Assembly (NCBI GenBank): GCA_020912385.1
Contig: CP087219.1
Coordinates: 1,302,001 to 1,366,000, forward strand
DNA: 64,000 nt
Direction of reading: 5' to 3'
From: Neofusicoccum parvum
Taxonomy: Eukaryota; Ascomycota; Dothideomycetes; Botryosphaeriales; Botryosphaeriaceae
Part shown: in pieces, positions 43,415 to 53,816 of the stretch
How the letters are laid out: each line of letters opens with the position of its first letter
Position numbering within the stretch: the stretch's first letter is position 1
Program-made: the position numbers and the translations under genes
Notes under the pieces: model-generated
Database searches by the model: none
The model's input: the letters and a program-made list of their open reading frames with translations, nothing else
Told to the model about the DNA's origin: nothing

Positions 43415-44370
43415 ATGGCGCAGGCTAACAAGCAAGGAAAGATGGTGAGCCCACTCCCGCGCCCGCAAGAAACTGCAGAGATGTTCGTTAACGGAGCCAG
43501 CTGACTGTTTGGGCATCCAGCAAAACTTGGTGAGCCTTTCTCCTCACTCCCCGCCGTAGGACTACTCAAGTGACCCAGTAAATCAAAATACAGATTAACT
43601 ATCGTATGCGCGCCACGCTCAATGACGGGCGCCAGATGGCCGGCCAGATGCTAGCTTTCGACAAGGTGCGCGACAGCTCCCCAGACCCCTCTGGAGCTCA
43701 CTCAAGCTAATTCACTGAAGCACATGAACCTCGTCCTCGCCGACACCGAAGAGTTCCGCCGTGTCAAGCGCAGGAACACCAAGAGTCAGGCTCCCGGCGC
43801 CACCAGCGCTCCCCTCGTCGAGTCCGAAGAGAAGCGCACCCTGGGTCTCACCATTGTTCGCGGTTGCCACATCGTCTCCCTCTCCGTCGAAGGCCCTCCT
43901 CCCGCCGACCCTTCGACTAGGTTAGGAACAAGCGCTCCCGGCGGTGCGGCTGCTCCCACGCTGCCCGCGGGTCCAGGCATCAGCAAGCCTGCCGGGAGAG
44001 GTCTTCCTGTTGGCCTCACGGGTCCTGCCGCGGGTGTTGGTGGTCCTGGTCCTGGCGGTTTCGGCGGCTTCCCCCCTCAGGGCGGCTTCCCTCCTGGTGG
44101 AGCTCCTCCTGGTTTCCCTGGCCGTGGCGGCCCTCCTGGTGCTCGTGAGTTTTGCCAGTCCACACTACAGTGCTGAGCAGCTGTACTAACATGCTCTTGC
44201 TAGCTGGTTTCCCTCCTCAAGGCTTCCCCCCCGGCGGCGCTCCTCGTAAGTTCCCTGCTCGCGTTTCGGGGACCACCTTTGCTAACACCGAAATAGCGGG
44301 CTTCCAACCTCCGGCAGGCTTCCCTCCCGGACAGGGCCGTGGCTTTCCTCCCGGATATGGTGGCAGATAA
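43415..44370 (+). CDS. SMB1: small nuclear ribonucleoprotein Sm B
   Basis: Core Sm-ring protein of the U1, U2, U4 and U5 snRNPs. Six exons, 43415-43444, 43521-43529, 43594-43665, 43721-44144, 44204-44245 and 44297-44370, give 216 aa. The second exon is a 9-nt micro-exon (CAAAACTTG, Gln-Asn-Leu). The Sm1 motif reads INYRMRATLNDGRQMAGQ, then AFDKHMNLVLADTEEF. Sm2 is LGLTIVRGCHIVSLSVEGPP. A long Gly/Pro-rich tail (GFGGFPPQGGFPPGG, PPGQGRGFPPGYGGR) matches fungal SmB; its last part is split over two further introns. All six exons are in phase, and the micro-exon restores a continuous KMQNLINYR, comparable to KMLQHIDYR in animal SmB. Confidence 0.95.
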
Positions 44371-45106
44371 TTGGCATGTGCAAGTGGGGAGGGCTTGTAA
44401 AGAGATCTTCTGGAATTGTCCGCTGTGGAGCCTGAACAGACGTTGCACCCCCAGGATTCCCCGACGATTCGATCATGCGGCAGCGATTGCACCATCAAAA
44501 GCCTAATACTACATGGTTGGGTTAGATCAACCCGTCGGAGACGGTGCAAGGCATACAGGACGAGGAAATTCTCAAGGGCGTTATCGGAGGAGTCATTGAG
44601 CTTGCAAAAAAGCAAAACGGTGTAGCATAGGCAGCAAATGGACTCTATGGCACGACAGTATTCCGCAACGTTGAGCGTGTGAGACAGCGGCATCATGGAG
44701 CCGTTCCCGAAGCACAAGCTATGCGTGGACTTGGAGCAAATGCCCGATTGCAGAAAAGCTGTGCGCTGCGCCTGAGCAGATCCTGGCCCCTCGACGTGCT
44801 GGCGCTCCGTCTGCTGCTGCGCGCGGAGAACACGGACCGCGGCAAACAAGAGCCTGGTTTCCCGATGACCCAGGCGCGCTGGCCCAATGGCGACGGCGTT
44901 AAAGGTGGAAATAGCGGGGCACGTGACGGCGGCAGGGCCCAGCTCAACACCCGCGGTGCGCCCTTCGGAACTCCGCCGCTGAGTAAAGTCGTCCCGTTGG
45001 AAGCTCCGCCGCGCTCCCAACACCACTCTTCCTCTCACCACCTCTCCTTACCCACACCTCCCTTCGCTTTTCGCTCGCCCGTCTCTTGCACGTCCGCCCG
45101 CCCAAA
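44371..45106. other. intergenic region SmB / MPC1
   Basis: SmB 3' flank, then a GC-richer stretch that passes into the C/T-rich promoter and leader of MPC1. No separate gene is supported. Confidence 0.45.
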
Positions 45107-46243
45107 ATGGCCGCCGCAATCAAGGCTATCAACGCCAAAATCCGCTCCAACAAGGCGCTGGATTATTTCTGCTCGACCCGTACGTCTTGTTACTCCACCT
45201 TTCGCGCTCTTCCGGCCTCAGCCGCACCCGCAACCGCACCCGTGTCTGCTACTGCGCAGCTCTCGATCGCGCCTCCAATTGCCCCTCATGCCCGCCTTCC
45301 TACTGCCGCTTCTCGGCTCCCCCGCATATGACTCCCTCGCTGTTTCGTTGCGCTGACAAGATTTGTTCCGCAGATTTCTGGGGCCCGGCCTCCAACTTCG
45401 GTATCCCGCTCGCCGCCGTCATGGACACGCAGAAGGACCCTGAAATGTGAGATCCCGCGCATACACCCACGCACGTCCGATCCCGGTCTTCCCCAATCAC
45501 GCAAGCCTTCATACAAATATTCCCTCAACATGCGAAATCATCCGATCTGCGCCGCGCACGGTTCGCATTCCCCACGCTCGCCATCAGCCTCGCCCACTCG
45601 CCGTCCTGTATCCTGTTTCTCTGCTGGCGTAACTTCCCATGGCCATCCTCAGTCTCTGCGCGCGATAGGGCCTGGACGGCCATAAGCATTGAACACCGGA
45701 GCGGGTTCGGACAAGGCAAGGGTGGGGGCGACAAGAGCCACGCAGCAATAGGGACAGTTCTCTGCTGTGGCGAGTAGCTTTCCAGCGTAGAGTTTTATAC
45801 CTACGCAAATATTCACGCTCATAAGCCCGGGGGAAGAAGACTACCAACGACTCTCTAGGCCATACATGGTCAGTCTGAAGCACCGCTAGAATGGAGGAAC
45901 TAACGTGATATTCTTGCGTTCAACAGCATCTCCGGTGGCATGACTGCCGCTCTTGTCGGCTACTCGTCCGTCTTCATGCGCTACGCTCTGGCTGTCACTC
46001 CTAAGAACTACCTCCTCTTCGGCTGCCACGCGGTCAACTTCTCAGCCCAGATCGTGCAGGGTTACCGGTACACGAACCACTGGCAGTACGTCTACCCCTC
46101 CGATAACCCCGTCTTGACCCCACAATTCGTCTGGTCAAGTATCTGCTAACACCAACAACAGCATGGGCGGCAGGGAAAAGTCCCTCCAAGAGAAGGCCAA
46201 GGAGGGCCTCGAGGCCGCTAAGGAGAAGGTCGTGGGCAACTAA
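45107..46243 (+). CDS. MPC1: mitochondrial pyruvate carrier subunit 1
   Basis: Inner-membrane subunit that, with an MPC2/3 partner, imports pyruvate into mitochondria. Exons 45107-45179, 45374-45446, 45927-46085 and 46162-46243 give 128 aa, close to yeast Mpc1. The conserved block is HFWGPASNFGIPLAAVMDT, then KDPEIISGGMTAALVGYSS and FMRYALAVTPKNYLLFGCHA, then NFSAQIVQGYR, covering the hydrophobic helices. The tail is hydrophilic (REKSLQEKAKEGLEAAKEK). Junctions are all within diagnostic residues (STHFWG; PEIISGG; HWHMGG), so the model is firm. Two introns are long for this locus, 194 and 480 nt. The 480-nt one is the largest intron in the window. Confidence 0.95.
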
Positions 46244-46879
46244 AAGGGCGCAATATTACGATCGAGGGAGTGCTGGGGGACTGCGTGCGTGTGATTCTTG
46301 ATTAGCAAAAGACAACCAACCAGCTTCTTTTTTGGGCATCAAAACTTTGGGGAAAGAAAAGAGGCTCTGCTTGATATCCCAATGGTCTGACATCCTTTCA
46401 TGGTTCCTTTTTAGCTCGATCAGTCAGTGTTCGTCGGCAGATTTGAAAGAAAGGATTGGGAATTTTATGAAGATGTGTTTGAACCTTACATCCTTCCTGC
46501 TTGCTCTTCCTGTCCCTTTCCTTTTACGTTATGTTGCTTTGGATCACCGGCGACTGTATTATGTTATTGCATTCATGCACTGTATTTTTTTTTGGGCCAA
46601 GAAACAAAGATTTTCTTCACGCAATAAGATGGCAGACTTTATGGTATACACGATGCTCCGCTTCTGGATATACTTGACGTGAACATCTGCTCGTACGGGC
46701 GATCAATTCCAGGCAAAGCGGTTTACTCCTTTCGTTCTCGTCAACAGACACAAAAGCCTAGAGGCACAGCACCGAACAAGGAGAAAACAAGAGAACACCG
46801 CCCAACCACCTTTCAAACCCCTTCCACCACACGAATCAACCACTCGGGAGAAAAGGAAAGCACATCGCATCACATCACA
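46244..46879. other. convergent intergenic region (MPC1 / PEX1)
   Basis: 3' flanks only. It includes a T-rich stretch near 46580-46615 and a short CACATCACAT reiteration (46861-46886) that overlaps the PEX1 stop. Confidence 0.5.
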
Positions 46880-49800
46880 TCACATCAAACTCGTCCTCCC
46901 CCCAATCTCACTGCCCCCCTGCCCCGACGGCATCTCCCCATTCCTGCCGACCACGAACTCCCGATAGATGCCGGCCAGCCGCCGGCGCTCCTGCGCCGAG
47001 ATGGAGCTGCGCGTCGTCTGCAGCGACGACTCGAAGTGGCGCCACTCGATGACCGGCTCCTTGTTCTCCTGCTCGCCGCCCTCTTCGTCGTTATCGTCCG
47101 CGTCGCCGTTGTTTTTCGCAGACCTAGGGTTGGCCGGGTTAGTAGATGAAATGGTTGTCTGCTGGTGGAGCTGTCGCTGCTTCCGGCGCAGCGCCTGCAT
47201 GGCCTGGATCTGTGCGGCGATGCGGGCGCGCTCACCGAGGGCGGCGGGGGAGGCAGAGGCGCCAGAGCCGCCATCCTGCTGCTCGGAGTCGCCGAAGCGG
47301 AAGTGCATGAAGTCGAGGTTCGAGGAGCCGCCCTTCTTCTTCTCGGATGCCGCGGTGCCGTTCTGCTGTTTCTTGCTGGCGTCGTCTTCGACGGTCAGGT
47401 CGCCGTCGCCGAGGACGTCGTGGATGGCTTCGAGCTGCGCGTTGTACGCGACGGCCTGCAGGTCTGCGCCGGAGTAGCCCTCGGTGCGGCGGGCAATCTC
47501 GCGGATGCTCTGCTCGTCGCGGCTCTCGTCCAGCACGGCAGGCGAGACGCGCAGGCTCCGTGTCACGGCCTTGAGCACGTCAACGCGCTCCTCGAGGCTG
47601 GGCATGTCGCACAGCAAGCTCTTGTCGAGACGTCCTGGGCGCAGCAGTGCCGGATCGATCAAGTCAGGGCGGGAGGTGGCTGCCAGGATGTAGACACCGG
47701 AAAGCCCTTCTGCGCCGTCCATTTGGGTCAGGAGCTGGTTGACGACGCGGTCGGTGACGCCGGTGCTGTCGTGGCCACGTTTAGGCGCGATTGAGTCGAA
47801 CTCGTCGAAGAAGAGGACGCAGGGCTTGGCTGCTTCGGCGCGCTCGAATAGGTCACGCACACTCTTTTCGGACGCACCGATATACTTGTTCAGGATCTCG
47901 GGGCCCTTGACTGAGATGAAGTTGAGGCCGCACTCGCCAGCCACGGCCGACGCCAGGAGCGTTTTGCCGCAGCCGGGGTAGCCGTAGAGGAGAAGACCGG
48001 AGCGGAGGCGCAAAGGGCATTGCGCGAAGATTGGGGCGTAGGTTGTGGGGTATTGGAGGGTTTCGAGGAGGGTTTGCCGCGTTGCATGCAATCCACCGAT
48101 CGAATCCCAGCGCGTCGTGCTAGATTGTAGCGTCACGTTCCTCAGAGAAGCAGGTGTAAAGCCATCGAGGGCTCGGGTGAAGTCGTCTTGGGAGAGTGTG
48201 ACAGGATCTGATGCTGATAGAGAAGTGTCGCTGACAGAGCGGATGAGTGCTTCGCTTCTTGCTCGAGAAACAAGCAGGACCAGATCGCCTGGCATATAGC
48301 CGTCTGTTTGCCCAGCGAGGTCCAGGAAATCGATGTTGGGGTCGACTAGAAAGGATCCCTTCGCTTCGTCCTTGTGAGATGTACTAGGCCGGCTACCTCC
48401 TGACACAGAGCCTTCCATCCAGGCATTTCCGTCGTGAGATGGCGATGGATGACTACTTGTACCGTTCAACTTCGGGGAAGAATCCTTTGCCTCGTTATCC
48501 TGGATGACAAGCTTCTCCAAAACCTTTCTTCTACCCTCCTTATTCGGTGCTTTCAAAGTGACGATCTCGCGGACAACATGCCCGCCAATGATCACGTTGT
48601 GAACTGCCTCCTTGCTCTGACCCGTGGCAAGGAGAACCACCCTCGAATCCATTGAGCAGTACTGCTTCACGATCGAGCACACGCTCTCGCTAATGTGTCT
48701 GCTCCGGCCGTTCTCACCCCCTACCTGGAGCTCCGTCTCGACAGGACAGAGCTTGTCCAAGTCGTCGAGAATTACGACCGAATGTCCGCCTAGTCTGGCA
48801 CCCCAAGCAGCAGCAGCAAACAATCTGCCTAGGGTCTCTTTGATTGTGGAAACGCGCATCTCGTCAGTAACGAGCGAGCGGCAGGGGAAATAGGCAGTAT
48901 GGAAAAGGTACTCGCTCCGCAGACGGTGTGCCAGGAGCTGTGCCAGGCCGGTTTTGCCTGCGCCAAGACCACCCGTAAGCAGAACTGACGAGGAGTGGGT
49001 GAGGTGTGACATGAGCTGCCCGATGAGCGGATCTATGCCGACCAGGGTTGGAGGCACCGACGGAAGTGCCTCACCCGGTGACCAACTTGAGAGAGCGCTC
49101 GGGGGCTTGCTGATTTCAGCTTCGACCTCAAGGGCAATACTTTTCTTCTCCACACCCAGTAGCCAGGCAGGAGATTTCGCTGATTCTGGCACCGTGCTAG
49201 ACGGCGGATCAAACCGAAGGATCGCTCCTGCCCACACGCCCTCTTTCCCTTCAACCGGCGGTAGAACCATCCCACAAGTCAGAGGACCGTCAAGGATCGC
49301 ATTGGCGCGATCTTGGCCGTATAAGTCTCTGATGTTGTGTGCAGCTTCCTCTTTTTCCTGTTTGGATTCGCCTCCAAACCTCAGTCCTGAAATCTGCTGG
49401 ACGGCAACTGTGGCAAAGGGAAAGATCTTGAGCGCCTTGACGGGATTGGACTTTGTAAGTGAGGATTTCCCTGCCTGCGGAGGCGCGGCTTCGATCCGCA
49501 CTAGACCACCAAGCAACCCCTCAGATCCTAGCGCCTTGCAGAGGGTGGAGGAGAGGGCAACGTGCTGGCTGTCTGGGGCGTCATCCCAACCATCCAAACG
49601 AGCAACAATTTTCGTCCCAGGCTTTTCGGTCTCGACCTCCTTTTGCGGGTCCACCGGCTCCTGAATTCCGGTTGGCTTGACAATGGAGACGTAAACCCAG
49701 GTCACGCCACGAAGGGCTTTGAGGAGAAGGATGTCTCGGTCAACCCACACCCTCAAACCCGCATTATGCATACTCTCCTCCTCATCAAACCAGTCACCAC

Positions 49801-50837
49801 TAAGGCCACGGTCCACACCACGGAGAAATACAGCACCGCGCGTGCTGGCGTCGTCCTTCCTGCTTCTCCGCCTGACCGTGCTAGCCGAACTGCGTCCGCC
49901 CTGGCTCTTGCGACTGGTGCTAGCAACGCTCCTGCTATCTCCCCTCCCCGGTTTTTGACGGGTCTTCGGCGCAACAATGACCTCCGCATCGGGCGAGATT
50001 TTGACGAAGGGAGATGTCGGCGGAGGAGCGGGGTTGAGAGAAGTTACTATTATGTTCGCAGTCGAAGTCGGAGACAGGTGGAGTGTCAGAGGATGCGCGG
50101 GCTGCTTTTCGGATTCTAAAGGCGGGTTGAAGGCTGGATTCGGTAGGGCGCGGACCTGCGAGAGGAAATTGAGCTCTAGGAACTGGGCATGAAGTTCAAT
50201 CACTAGAGAGCATGTAATTAGCAAGGATGACTCGTCAACAAGACCGAGCAACATACTCTCCCAGTCGGCGGGCGTGAGGGGTTCAATGTTAATGGTATGC
50301 GCTTGAGGGGGATCCAGGTGTAATAGTATGCCGACCTACTGTCGCCGGTCAGTGAGCGCCTCGTACAGTCAGCCCCGCGCCATGGTGTGTACCTTCTGGC
50401 CGTCGGCGAGGCCGAGCAGGCGCCCGAACGTAGCATCCAGTTCGACAACAGCTAGATCCTGCTCTCTCCCAACCGGTGTGCCCCTGCTACCTGCAATACC
50501 ATCTCTGCCGACAACGGGGGCAGGCTTGCGCTGGGCCTGCATGCCCGTCCACCCAAGGAAGACGGATCGCTGGACCGACTTGGCGCCATTGGGAGTCGCG
50601 GTGCTGTCGGGGCTTGCTTGACGGTAGGTGAGCTCGACTACGACGTTCTGCGCGACCTGGGACGGAGTGTCAGCGACAGCGTGGTAGTGGTGTTGACGAC
50701 CGAGGGTCGCTCACAGCGTTGGCGTTCACAAGCACCGAGACTAGCGACGCGGGCAGATTGACCAGGCAGTTCTTCAGGGAGTGCAGGAGCGCGACCTCCG
50801 CCTGCACGGCGGCTGGCTTCTTCGACGCCGGAGCCAT
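46880..50837 (-). CDS. PEX1: peroxisomal AAA ATPase Pex1
   Basis: Pex1 forms a heterohexamer with Pex6 that extracts the import receptor Pex5 from the peroxisome membrane. Exons 50837-50715, 50656-50393, 50335-50257 and 50202-46880 (introns 58, 57 and 54 nt) give 1262 aa. The N-terminal domain (LKNCLVNLPASLVSVLV; SVFLGWTG; IEPLTPADWEMIELHAQFLE) is followed by a disordered Ser/Arg-rich linker. Domain D1 has Walker A GGLGAGKTG (~566) and Walker B SVVILDDLDKL (~630). Domain D2 has GYPGCGKTLL (~895), Walker B VLFFDEFDSIAPKRG (~953), and the SRH-region RPDLIDPALLRPGRLDK. D2 is the better conserved, as usual for Pex1. The third exon uses acceptor CAGTAG|GTC, since the first AG would leave an in-frame stop. 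Divergent from MCM7. Confidence 0.96.
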
Positions 50838-51172
50838 GGTTCGCGGAACGGGTTATGTAGGAGAGGCGGCGGAGGGTGTCGCATTGCTGTGAAGCTTGAA
50901 GCCGCATCCGACCAGCTCCATCCCCACGAACCTCGGCCCGCTCCGCGCAGCGAGGCTACCCGGCGGCCGTCCGGGCCCGTCGCGCACGACGCGGTGGCAG
51001 GGCCCGACGCGTCCAGACGCGCCGACGTGAATCCCTGCGCTAATGGCATTGCGGGCTTGTTCGTGCGCGCAAACACGCCAGCGCCCTCAATCCTCACCAC
51101 CCACCGCACTCAACCCACCGCGCCCACCCCGCTCGTCGCATTGCCGCCCGCGGATCCTCGCCTCGAAGCGCA
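50838..51172. promoter_or_regulatory. divergent PEX1 / MCM7 promoter with MCB-like elements
   Basis: A full MluI cell-cycle box ACGCGT (51007-51012) and two ACGCG cores (50989-50993, 51017-51021) are clustered 150-185 bp upstream of the MCM7 start. MCB elements bind MBF (Mbp1-Swi6) and drive G1/S transcription of replication genes in yeasts. The background is GC-rich, so chance cores are possible. Confidence 0.45.
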
Positions 51173-53816
51173 ATGGCGCTCCTTACCTTCCGGTCCCCCG
51201 TCCACTATGGCGAGCAGCAAGGTGCGACTCGCCGTGTTTTGCACAACGCAAACAAGAGCTGACATGCGGCGTAGCCGCCCTCGAGGACTTCCTGCGCAAC
51301 TACAAGTCCTCCTCAGCCGAGGCAGCGGAAGCACTGGAGGGTCTGCAGATTGACGCCGACGATGACGAGTACGATTTCATGGACGAATCCGACGGCCACG
51401 GTCCCCAGAGAAACCGCCGCTCGCGGAACCCAAAGCTCAAGTACATGCAGCTCCTGCAGGACGTCGCCGATCGCAGGACGAACCAGGTTACCATAGAACT
51501 GGATGACTTGGATCAGGTGCGGAAACCCGGCGCACCACGCACCATGGTTGCTGACATTGGTGGTGCAGTATGAGAAGAGCCTCAGCGAGGACAGCCCCGA
51601 CCTGCGCCTGGTCGAGTCGGTGGAGAAGAACGCCCATCACTACATTGAGCTGTTCTCGAAAGCAGTCGACAAGGTCATGCCTGAGCCCACTACTGAGCCG
51701 AAGTAAGAAGATCGTTCCACAGCTCGTAAGTGCCTGACTAACACATAGACAGCTTCAAAGCCGACGTACTCGACATTATCATGACCCAGCGCTCAAAGCG
51801 TAATGAGAGGATACAAGAATCCGCCGATGCAGAAGGCGTCGGCCCTACTCCCGACTCGATTTTCCCCGCGGAGCTGACCAGAAGATATACCCTTAACTTC
51901 AAGCCCGTTACTCCATCAGGATCGAGCAGCGAGCGCGGCTCCAAGGCGTTGGCAGTACGACAAGTTCGTGGCGAGCATCTGGGACATCTCATTACCGTGC
52001 GGGGTATCGCAACCAGGGTTTCGGATGTCAAGCCTGCAGTCCAAGTCAATGCCTACTCTTGCGACCGCTGCGGCTGCGAGATTTTCCAGCCGATTACCGC
52101 GAAGCAGTTTACGCCTCTGGTTGAGTGCCCGTCGAAAGAATGTAAGGACAACAACGCCAAGGGCCAGCTGTTCCTCTCTACTCGCGCTTCCAAGTTCTTG
52201 CCATTCCAGGAAATTAAGATTCAGGAGATGGCCGACCAGGTCCCCGTTGGCCACATTCCCAGGCAATTGACTGTTCACGCACACGGCGCAATAGTTCGCC
52301 AGATAAACCCTGGCGATGTTGTTGATATTGCCGGCGTTTTCCTTCCTACTCCCTACACCGGATTCAAGGCCATCCGGGCCGGTCTCCTTACCGATACATA
52401 CCTAGAGGCGCAACATGTCAACCAGCACAAGAAGGCGTACGACGACATCGTTCTGGCCCAGCCCACTATCCGACGAATGAATGAGCTTGAGAGATCAGGT
52501 CAGCTTTATGAGTACCTATCTCGCTCCATTGCTCCCGAAATCTACGGGCATCTGGATGTGAAGAAGGCACTGTTGCTGCAGCTGATTGGTGGTGTGACAA
52601 AGGAGATGGGAGACGGCATGCGCATTCGTGGCGACATCAACGTATGCTTGATGGGTGACCCTGGTGTTGCCAAATCTCAGCTTCTCAAGTACATCACGAA
52701 GGTTGCGCCTCGTGGTGTCTACACCACCGGCCGGGGCAGCAGTGGTGTCGGTCTGACGGCGGCAGTCATGCGTGACCCTGTTACGGACGAGATGGTCCTC
52801 GAAGGCGGTGCTCTTGTTCTTGCTGACAATGGCATGTGCTGTATCGATGAATTCGACAAGATGGACGACTCAGACCGCACTGCCATTCACGAAGTCATGG
52901 AACAGCAGACCATCTCCATCAGCAAAGCCGGCATTACTACCACCCTCAACGCCCGCACCTCCATCCTTGCCGCCGCCAACCCTCTCTACGGCCGCTACAA
53001 CCCTCGCATCTCTCCGGTCGAGAACATCAATCTTCCCGCCGCACTGCTCTCCCGTTTCGACGTCCTTTTCCTCATCCTCGATACCCCCTCCCGCGACGCG
53101 GACGAGGAGCTTGCCCGTCACGTCACGCACGTCCACATCCACAACAAGCACCCCGACACCGCCGGAAACGGCAAGGGCCCCGTCTTCACCCCCAACGAGG
53201 TCCGCCAATGGGTCGCGCGCGCGCGCTCCTTCCGCCCCACGGTCCCACAGGAGGTCTCGGACTACATGGTCGGCGCGTATGTGCGCATGCGGCAGCAGCA
53301 AGCGCGCGACGAGAGCCAGCGCCGCGCGTTCACGCACACGTCGCCGCGCACGCTGCTGGGCGTGCTGCGCCTGGCGCAGGCGCTCGCGCGGCTGCGCTTC
53401 GCCGAGACGGTCATCGTCGAGGACGTCGACGAGGCGCTGCGCCTGATCGAGGTCAGCAAGGCGTCGCTGTACGCCGACGACCGTGGCCGCGGCCAGGACC
53501 ACAGCCCCAGCTCGCGCATCTACCATCTCGTGCGCGCTATGAAGGAGAGCGGCGCTGCTGCGGTGGGCGATGGCGCGACGGGCGAACTGGATCTTAGGAG
53601 GGTGCGGGAGCGCGTGCTGGCGAAGGGCTTCACGGCGGATCAGTTTGAGGAGGCGGTTGATGAGTATGCCATGCTCGATGTAAGTGTTCATTCCTGGATA
53701 TTGAGACCTGCGTGGATCTGTGCTGACGATGTGTGTAGATTTGGCAAACGGCGGGCGAGGGCACGCGGTTGGTGTTTATCGAGGCGGACGAGGATGGCAT
53801 GGATGAGGATTTGTAG
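51173..53816 (+). CDS. MCM7: DNA replication licensing factor Mcm7
   Basis: Subunit of the MCM2-7 replicative helicase, loaded at origins in G1. Exons 51173-51221, 51275-51516, 51569-51702, 51753-53679 and 53739-53816 (introns 53, 52, 50 and 59 nt) give 809 aa. The N-terminus contains [13 protein letters not shown]. The zinc-binding region is [20 protein letters not shown]. The AAA core has Walker [12 protein letters not shown] (~443), Walker [16 protein letters not shown] and the arginine finger [11 protein letters not shown]. The C-terminal winged-helix part ends [21 protein letters not shown]. All expected residues are present. The start at 51173 ([16 protein letters not shown]) is supported by the short first exon fusing in frame. 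The junction before [10 protein letters not shown] uses the second of two nearby AGs, giving PNFKAD. Confidence 0.97.

Noticed and set aside
45447..45926. Intronic snoRNA in MPC1
   Set aside because: No convincing C box (RTGATGA) paired with a D box and terminal stem.
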